Assembly (NCBI GenBank): GCA_002311635.1
Contig: DBZJ01000138.1
Location: 390-29,279 of the forward strand
Direction: 5' to 3'
Length of the DNA: 28,890 nucleotides
DNA from: Syntrophaceae bacterium UBA1163
Lineage (GTDB): Bacteria > Desulfobacterota > BSN033 > UBA1163
Position 1 is the stretch's first letter. Each line of letters opens with the position of its first letter. Both the position numbers and the translations under genes were made by a program. The notes beneath the pieces were generated by a model that saw only the letters and a list, made by a program, of their open reading frames with translations, was not told where the DNA came from and searched no databases. Positions 24,245 through 28,890 of the stretch are shown piece by piece.

Positions 24245-26761
24245 ATGAGAATAAAAAATGTATGGTCAAAGTTATTGTTGTTGATGGCAGGTGCTTACCT
24301 GCTCATCCCCCTCGCGGCTTTTGCCAGCGAGGCGGATCTCGCGATACCCGACTTGCATAAAGGTGCTCCCTATACCCACCTGGGCGGGATAAGGCCGTGG
24401 TATCTTCTCTTCTATGGCGCGTGCATCATCGCAGGTACACTTGGAATCAGCTTATTTCTGCGCCACCAGGTCAAGAAGCTGCGAGCCCATGAGTCGATGC
24501 TCAAAGTGTCCGAAACCATCTTTCAGACCTGCCGCACCTATCTGATCCAGCAGGGCAAATTTCTGATCATGCTGTTCCTGTTTATTGCCGCCGCCATGAC
24601 CTTCTATTTTCTGGCCCTGAAGGGCGAGGGGATCCCCACTCTGCTGCTGGTCTTGTTCTTCTCGGTGGTGGGTATGGGCGGTTCCTATACCGTGGCCTGG
24701 TACGGCATTCGAATCAACACCTATGCGAACTCCCGTACCGCTTTTGCCTCGCTCGCAGGGAAGCCCTGGGATGTGGTAAATATTCCTCTTCGCTCCGGGA
24801 TGAGCGTTGGGCTTTTCCTCATTTCCCTCGAACTTGTCATGATGGTGATCATTCTTCTCTTCGTACCCCGTAACATCGTCGGCTACTGCTTTCTTGGATT
24901 TGCCATCGGTGAATCTTTGGCCGCCTCCGCGCTGCGGATCGCCGGAGGTATCTTCACGAAGATCGCTGACATCGGCTCCGACCTCATGAAAATTGTTTTC
25001 AAGGTGAAGGAAGACGACCCACGTAACCCTGGTGTGATTGCTGACTGCACGGGTGACAATGCGGGCGATAGCGTGGGCCCCACGGCAGACGGTTTCGAGA
25101 CCTATGGCGTTACTGGCGTGGCGCTGATCGTTTTTATCACGCTTGCCGTTATCAGTTCCGACAGCGCGACCAAGGAGGCCATCCAGGGGAAACTCATCGT
25201 GTGGATTTTTGCAATGCGGTTTCTCATGGACTTCTGCTCCGGGCTTTCCTATTTTGTCAATCAGGCTATCTCTTCCGTAAAATATAGGGGAAAGAAAGAG
25301 ATCGATTTCGAAGAACCTCTCATGAGGCTGATCTGGATCGCCGCCGCGCTGTGCATCAGCACCTCGTTTGTGATGAGCTACCTCCTGATCAGCGATCTCC
25401 AGGTTCTGAAAGGGGGCGTGCTTACCCCGATGCCCCATGTCTGGTGGCAACTTGCCATGATCATCAGCTGTGGCACTCTGGCAGCGGTTCTCATCCCCGA
25501 ATTCACCAAGATCTTTACCAGCTCCAAGTCGAAGCACGTCCAGGAGATTGTGACCGCCTCGCGTGAGGGAGGCGCATCCCTCACCATACTGTCCGGTATC
25601 GTTTCCGGCAACTTCAGCGCTTTTTACAAAGGCATGCTGATCGCCTTCCTCCTGGGCATCGCCTACTTCGTCAGCCTTTTGATTCCAGCCGAGGTGATCA
25701 ATTATCCATCCATCTTCGCCTTCGGTCTCGTCGCCTACGGATTCCTCTGTATGGGCCCGGTCAACATCGCTGTCGACTCTTACGGTCCGGTCACGGACAA
25801 CGCCCAGTCCATATTCGAGCTGGCGCAGACCGAAACGATTCCCGGCATCAAAGAAGACATTAAGAAGAATTTCGGGTTTGATCCCAACTTCGAGGAAGGC
25901 AAGCATTACCTCGAGGCCAACGACTCCGCGGGCAATACCTTCAAGGCAACGGCGAAACCGGTGCTCATCGGCACCGCGGTGTGTGGCGCAACAACGATGA
26001 TCTTCTCGATCATCCTGCTACTCCAGAGCAAGAACATGCTGAATGTGCAGCTCACCGATGCGCCCATTATTATCGGCCTGATTTGCGGCGGCGCAGTGGT
26101 CTACTGGTTCTGTGGGGCCTCCATGCAGGCGGTTACCACCGGGGCTTATCGGGCGGTCGAGTTCATTAAAAAGAACATGAACCTGGAAAAGACAACAGCC
26201 GATATCGAGGATTCCAAGACGGTTGTCAAAATCTGTACCCAGTACGCGCAGAAAGGGATGTGGAACATCTTTATCGCCCTGATATCCGTCACACTGGCTT
26301 TCGCGCTGCTGAACCCCAATTTCTTCGTTGCGTATCTGATCTCCATCGCCTGCTTCGGCCTCTTTCAGGCCATTTATATGGCGAACACCGGCGCCGCATG
26401 GGACAATGCCAAGAAGATCGTTGAAGTCGACCTCGACCAGAAAGGCACGCCGCTCCACGCCGCGACGGTGATTGGCGACACGGTGGGCGATCCCTTCAAG
26501 GATACCTCTTCCGTATCCCTGAACCCTATCATCAAGTTCTCCACTCTGTTTGGCCTGCTTGCGACCGAAATTGCGATCGCGATGGCGGTAGACGCGAAGG
26601 AGGCCAGTTCCACAAACTACGCTCCCTATATCGCTATTCCGCTGTTTATCGTGGGGCTCATCTTCGTGTGGCGTTCATTCTACAAGATGAGGATACCAAT
26701 AGAGCCAGCCGCCGAAAAACTGCCAACGGCGGAAGTAAAGATCGCTCACGTCCACGAATAA
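24245..26761 (+). CDS. hppA: Divergent membrane-bound ion-translocating pyrophosphatase
   Basis: This enzyme splits pyrophosphate and pumps H+ or Na+ across the inner membrane. The 838-residue protein has many membrane helices and clear family blocks: EDDPRNPGVIAD (256-267), GDNAGDSVG, ADGFETYGVTG, GPVTDNAQSI, NTGAAWDNAKK and VIGDTVGDPFKDTSSVSLNP. Lys567 in GNTFKA occupies the position that marks potassium-independent members. The DX7KXE substrate signature is degenerate: from Asp242 it reads DIGSDLMKIVF, so the normal Lys and Glu become Ile250 and Phe252. Length exceeds the usual 650-750, with a signal-like N-terminal helix and an enlarged first region. These traits fit an evolutionarily divergent M-PPase clade, of which some members are known as Na+-regulated proton pumps. 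The pumped ion is not certain. It has its own promoter and terminator. Confidence 0.92.
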   Translation: MRIKNVWSKLLLLMAGAYLLIPLAAFASEADLAIPDLHKGAPYTHLGGIRPWYLLFYGACIIAGTLGISLFLRHQVKKLRAHESMLKVSETIFQTCRTYLIQQGKFLIMLFLFIAAAMTFYFLALKGEGIPTLLLVLFFSVVGMGGSYTVAWYGIRINTYANSRTAFASLAGKPWDVVNIPLRSGMSVGLFLISLELVMMVIILLFVPRNIVGYCFLGFAIGESLAASALRIAGGIFTKIADIGSDLMKIVFKVKEDDPRNPGVIADCTGDNAGDSVGPTADGFETYGVTGVALIVFITLAVISSDSATKEAIQGKLIVWIFAMRFLMDFCSGLSYFVNQAISSVKYRGKKEIDFEEPLMRLIWIAAALCISTSFVMSYLLISDLQVLKGGVLTPMPHVWWQLAMIISCGTLAAVLIPEFTKIFTSSKSKHVQEIVTASREGGASLTILSGIVSGNFSAFYKGMLIAFLLGIAYFVSLLIPAEVINYPSIFAFGLVAYGFLCMGPVNIAVDSYGPVTDNAQSIFELAQTETIPGIKEDIKKNFGFDPNFEEGKHYLEANDSAGNTFKATAKPVLIGTAVCGATTMIFSIILLLQSKNMLNVQLTDAPIIIGLICGGAVVYWFCGASMQAVTTGAYRAVEFIKKNMNLEKTTADIEDSKTVVKICTQYAQKGMWNIFIALISVTLAFALLNPNFFVAYLISIACFGLFQAIYMANTGAAWDNAKKIVEVDLDQKGTPLHAATVIGDTVGDPFKDTSSVSLNPIIKFSTLFGLLATEIAIAMAVDAKEASSTNYAPYIAIPLFIVGLIFVWRSFYKMRIPIEPAAEKLPTAEVKIAHVHE

Positions 26762-26810
26762 ACCTATGGAGCAGGACGGCCTGCCTGCGCTTGGCATAGA
26801 GTAGATATCA

Positions 26811-26846
26811 AAAGCCCTCACCCTCTTCAGGATGAGGGCTTTTTTA
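26811..26846 (+). terminator. Intrinsic terminator of hppA
   Basis: AAAGCCCTCA and TGAGGGCTTT form a stem with a 12-base loop, followed by TTTTTTATT on the plus strand. It lies about 50 bases after the hppA stop. The A-run before the stem could make it work in both directions, but no minus-strand gene ends nearby. Confidence 0.88.
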
Positions 26847-26994
26847 TTGGCGAAAGCAACAGCTGGGTTTGAAAGATTAGTTCTGAAAGGTCACATTTTC
26901 TTCAGATTCGCCGATTTCGTGCAGGATTGATTTTTTCTACGACCTCAACGCACGGCGGGCAATCGCCCATCCGCACGGGTGAGTTATTAACCTT

Positions 26995-27717
26995 TTATTT
27001 TTTCCCTCCGTACATTGTAAATATCCCATATTTATAGAAGCAATCCACATCCTTAAATCCAATAGCCTGTAGTAGGTTGAGTTGTGCAGTTAAAACGTCA
27101 GGCTTGTTATCTGCATTGTCTTTATATTTCCAAACAATGTCTTCATAATGGCCGCCCTCAATCCCTAAAAATGATTTTCTTTCATCAATCCATTGCTTCC
27201 AAAGTAAAAGATACCACTGCTCAAGTGCGTCTGAGGGAGCAAGGACAACATCGATATTCAAAAAATAGCCGTCAACCTTCAAGTGGGAGTAAATGGTCCT
27301 GAATAAGACCGTTTTCTCCTCCATCGTCAGATGATGGATCGCCAGTGAAGAAACTATGAAATCATAATTTTGGAGAAGAGTGGTTTTGTTGAGAAGCTCT
27401 TGAAAACTTGCTCGGATAAAATGAACATTTTTAAAATCTTTCAGCCGATCCTTAGCCCTATTCAGCATATCTTCAGAGCCATCTATCAAAGTGGCCTCTA
27501 TTGAATTATCAATTTTTAAAAGCTCATCTATGACAATTCCGTCTCCGCACCCAAGGTCAAGAATACTGCTATTTCGTTTATTGCTGTTGAAATGCTTATA
27601 AAAAGACTTCAAAATTTCAAGCAGTCTCTTCCGCTCCACGATGTAAACATCAGCACTATCCCTGTATTCCTGCGTATATTCTGGCTTCGCCCATTGTAGA
27701 TCGTTAAATTCTGTCAT
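26995..27717 (-). CDS. Class I SAM-dependent methyltransferase
   Basis: The 240-residue protein has the Rossmann-fold methyltransferase motifs: motif I ILDLGCGDG at about 52-60, the acidic end of strand 2 in ATLIDGSEDMLNRAKD, motif II/III-like FIRASFQELL, and FIVSSLAIHHLTMEEK with the IHHL segment common in small-molecule methyltransferases. The acceptor is unknown. Its DNA is visibly richer in A and T than hppA or the liv genes, which hints at recent acquisition. It has no operon partner within 80 bases upstream. The next gene, a hydrolase on the same strand, may be co-transcribed. Confidence 0.85.
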   Translation of the reverse strand: MTEFNDLQWAKPEYTQEYRDSADVYIVERKRLLEILKSFYKHFNSNKRNSSILDLGCGDGIVIDELLKIDNSIEATLIDGSEDMLNRAKDRLKDFKNVHFIRASFQELLNKTTLLQNYDFIVSSLAIHHLTMEEKTVLFRTIYSHLKVDGYFLNIDVVLAPSDALEQWYLLLWKQWIDERKSFLGIEGGHYEDIVWKYKDNADNKPDVLTAQLNLLQAIGFKDVDCFYKYGIFTMYGGKK

Positions 27718-27797
27718 AAATATACTTTCTCGATTTTAGGTTAACGCTACGGGCCGCCGGGAGCTGGATATATTGCCTATTGCGGTGTACGCCATGG

Positions 27798-28433
27798 TTA
27801 TGTGAAAACTGCCTTTTTGACGGCTCTTGCACTTGTTACCTGGACACCGATGCTCGACATTTCTTCCTTTCCCTTGGCGTATAAACCAGAAATAGCATCC
27901 TCCACCAATGCGATCTTGAAGTCTCGTTCGCTTGCCTGGTAAATCGATGTTCTTGGACAATTCGGAAAATTACACCCGACGAACACAAGAGTGTCTACCC
28001 CGAGCTTGCTTAGGTGGGAGTCGAGTGGCGTATTGTAAAAAGCTCCCCACCTTGGCTTATACATTACAACCTCGTGGCTGCTGATTTCCTGCACCTTCCC
28101 GGACAGAAGCAAGTCAAAATTCAAACGGACAGGACGTCGAAATATCTCGGATGCCAATTCACAGCCAGAGGTACCCTCCAATAGTATTTGCGCCCCGTTC
28201 TCAACAGCCTCTTTGCGGCACAAGTCAACATTGCTTCCATCTTTCTTGTATATCCTGACGATATGCACGATGGGCATTCTTTGGTCTCGATAGGCGTCCA
28301 ACACCATCTTCATGTTTGGCAAAGCCGCCGACGTCCCGGGGATTTCGAAAGGTTGCCCGTCGAGCGTGTCACGCTGGGTATCAATTGAGATCAGGGCCGA
28401 TGATCTAAAACTTGGTTCGCTATATTTCTTCAC
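27798..28433 (-). CDS. Isochorismatase-family cysteine hydrolase
   Basis: The 211-residue protein shows the catalytic triad of the family: Asp18 in ALISIDTQRD, Lys126 in MYKPRWGAF, and Cys159 in VGCNFPNCPRTS, with the preceding residues in the cis-peptide position. This superfamily includes isochorismatase, nicotinamidase and N-carbamoyl amidases. The GCNFPNCPRTSIYQASERDF region is in line with family members but does not single out a substrate. It begins 63 bases after yraN ends and lies 80 bases before the methyltransferase. The bound metal site of nicotinamidases is not obvious. Confidence 0.85.
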   Translation of the reverse strand: MKKYSEPSFRSSALISIDTQRDTLDGQPFEIPGTSAALPNMKMVLDAYRDQRMPIVHIVRIYKKDGSNVDLCRKEAVENGAQILLEGTSGCELASEIFRRPVRLNFDLLLSGKVQEISSHEVVMYKPRWGAFYNTPLDSHLSKLGVDTLVFVGCNFPNCPRTSIYQASERDFKIALVEDAISGLYAKGKEEMSSIGVQVTSARAVKKAVFT

Positions 28434-28496
28434 CTTAATGCTCTCCTTGTCCCTATTTCTTACACGTATTTCTTAGGGGAGAAAGGACGTAAAGGG

Positions 28497-28890
28497 TTAT
28501 GGCCAATTCAAATCGAAGGCGTTCTTGATCAGTTCGATTTCTTCTCCCTTTTGCCCGAGGAGAATGGCCACCACATCAAACCGAGCTTTCACGTCTTCAA
28601 GCTTTTTCTCTTTTAAGAAATTGAGGGCTACTTTGGAAAGTTGCCTTTGCTTAAAATTAGTCACGGCCAGCTGGGGAGGACCAAAGTGCATTGATGTCCG
28701 AGTCTTCACCTCAATAAAGACCAGGGTGTCTTTCTCTTTGGCAATAAGGTCCATTTCCCCCAACTTGCACACATAATTTGTTTCAATGATCCGATACCCT
28801 TTCTTCTTCAAAAATCGAAGGGCCACCTCCTCGCCCTTCTTCCCGAGTTCTTTCTTTTCTGTTCGTGGTCCGTGTCCGTGATCCGTGTCC
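28497..28890 (-). CDS. yraN: YraN/UPF0102 family endonuclease-like protein, 5' end outside the window
   Basis: The visible 130 or so codons encode a restriction-endonuclease-like fold protein of the YraN family: KKGEEVALRFLKKKGYRII, NYVCKLGEMDLIA and LVFIEVKTRTS, matching the E...D...ExK layout of that nuclease fold. Function in the cell is not settled. A GTG at 28826 could start a 109-residue protein, but that would cut off the conserved GKKGEE helix. The frame stays open upstream to the window edge through KKELGKKGEE, so the real start lies at or beyond the edge. The outermost codons fall in CCGTGTCC-type word repeats, so they may not be part of the real protein. Confidence 0.85.
   Translation of the reverse strand, partial: DTDHGHGPRTEKKELGKKGEEVALRFLKKKGYRIIETNYVCKLGEMDLIAKEKDTLVFIEVKTRTSMHFGPPQLAVTNFKQRQLSKVALNFLKEKKLEDVKARFDVVAILLGQKGEEIELIKNAFDLNWP

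Noticed and set aside
24452..25906. 484-codon open frame on the minus strand
   Set aside because: It is fully antisense to hppA, whose family motifs are unmistakable. The antisense translation is rich in His, Asp and Gly with no domain, as expected of a shadow frame.

Overview
The window looks like a chromosomal segment of an anaerobic, mid-GC Gram-negative bacterium, most probably a Desulfobacterota (former Deltaproteobacteria) relative. Pointers are paired CoA-dehydratase-activase-like proteins next to a radical SAM enzyme, a divergent membrane pyrophosphatase, a full Liv-type ABC operon, large PAS histidine kinases, and many short palindromic or word-like repeats between genes. No rRNA, tRNA, phage or CRISPR is visible. 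The taxonomic call is inference.

Layout. 64-4272 (minus): a tightly overlapping four-gene operon, GT2 glycosyltransferase > radical SAM/SPASM-like protein > two DUF2229/COG3580-COG3581-like Fe-S proteins. 4569-5726 (minus): an ATP-grasp ligase. 5830-7699 (minus): tatB-tatC-radC. 8080-8874 (plus): a xylose-isomerase-like TIM barrel protein. 9134-15119 (minus): livJ-livH-livM-livG-livF, a complete ABC importer for branched-chain amino acids or similar compounds, with a clear promoter upstream of livJ and a repeat between livH and livM. 15329-20317 (plus): a near-consensus promoter, a structured leader with terminator-like end, then a sensory cluster (PAS histidine kinase, single-domain receiver, REC-PAS-PAS-kinase-REC hybrid). 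20314-21447 (minus): an orphan PIN-domain protein and a lysine-rich coiled-coil protein. 21608-23922 (minus): promoter, TPP riboswitch, terminator, thiD-thiC. 24132-26846 (plus): promoter, hppA pyrophosphatase, terminator. 26995-28890 (minus): an AT-richer methyltransferase, an isochorismatase-family hydrolase and a yraN gene that runs off the window.

The best-understood circuit is thiamine control: low TPP lets transcription pass the terminator into thiD and thiC, which make and phosphorylate the HMP pyrimidine. The most interesting unexplained items are the three-way-junction RNA leader in front of the sensory cluster, the glycosyltransferase/radical SAM/DUF2229 operon, the pyrophosphatase whose substrate signature is degenerate, the extended LivM, and recurrent repeat elements that supply the ends of several genes.
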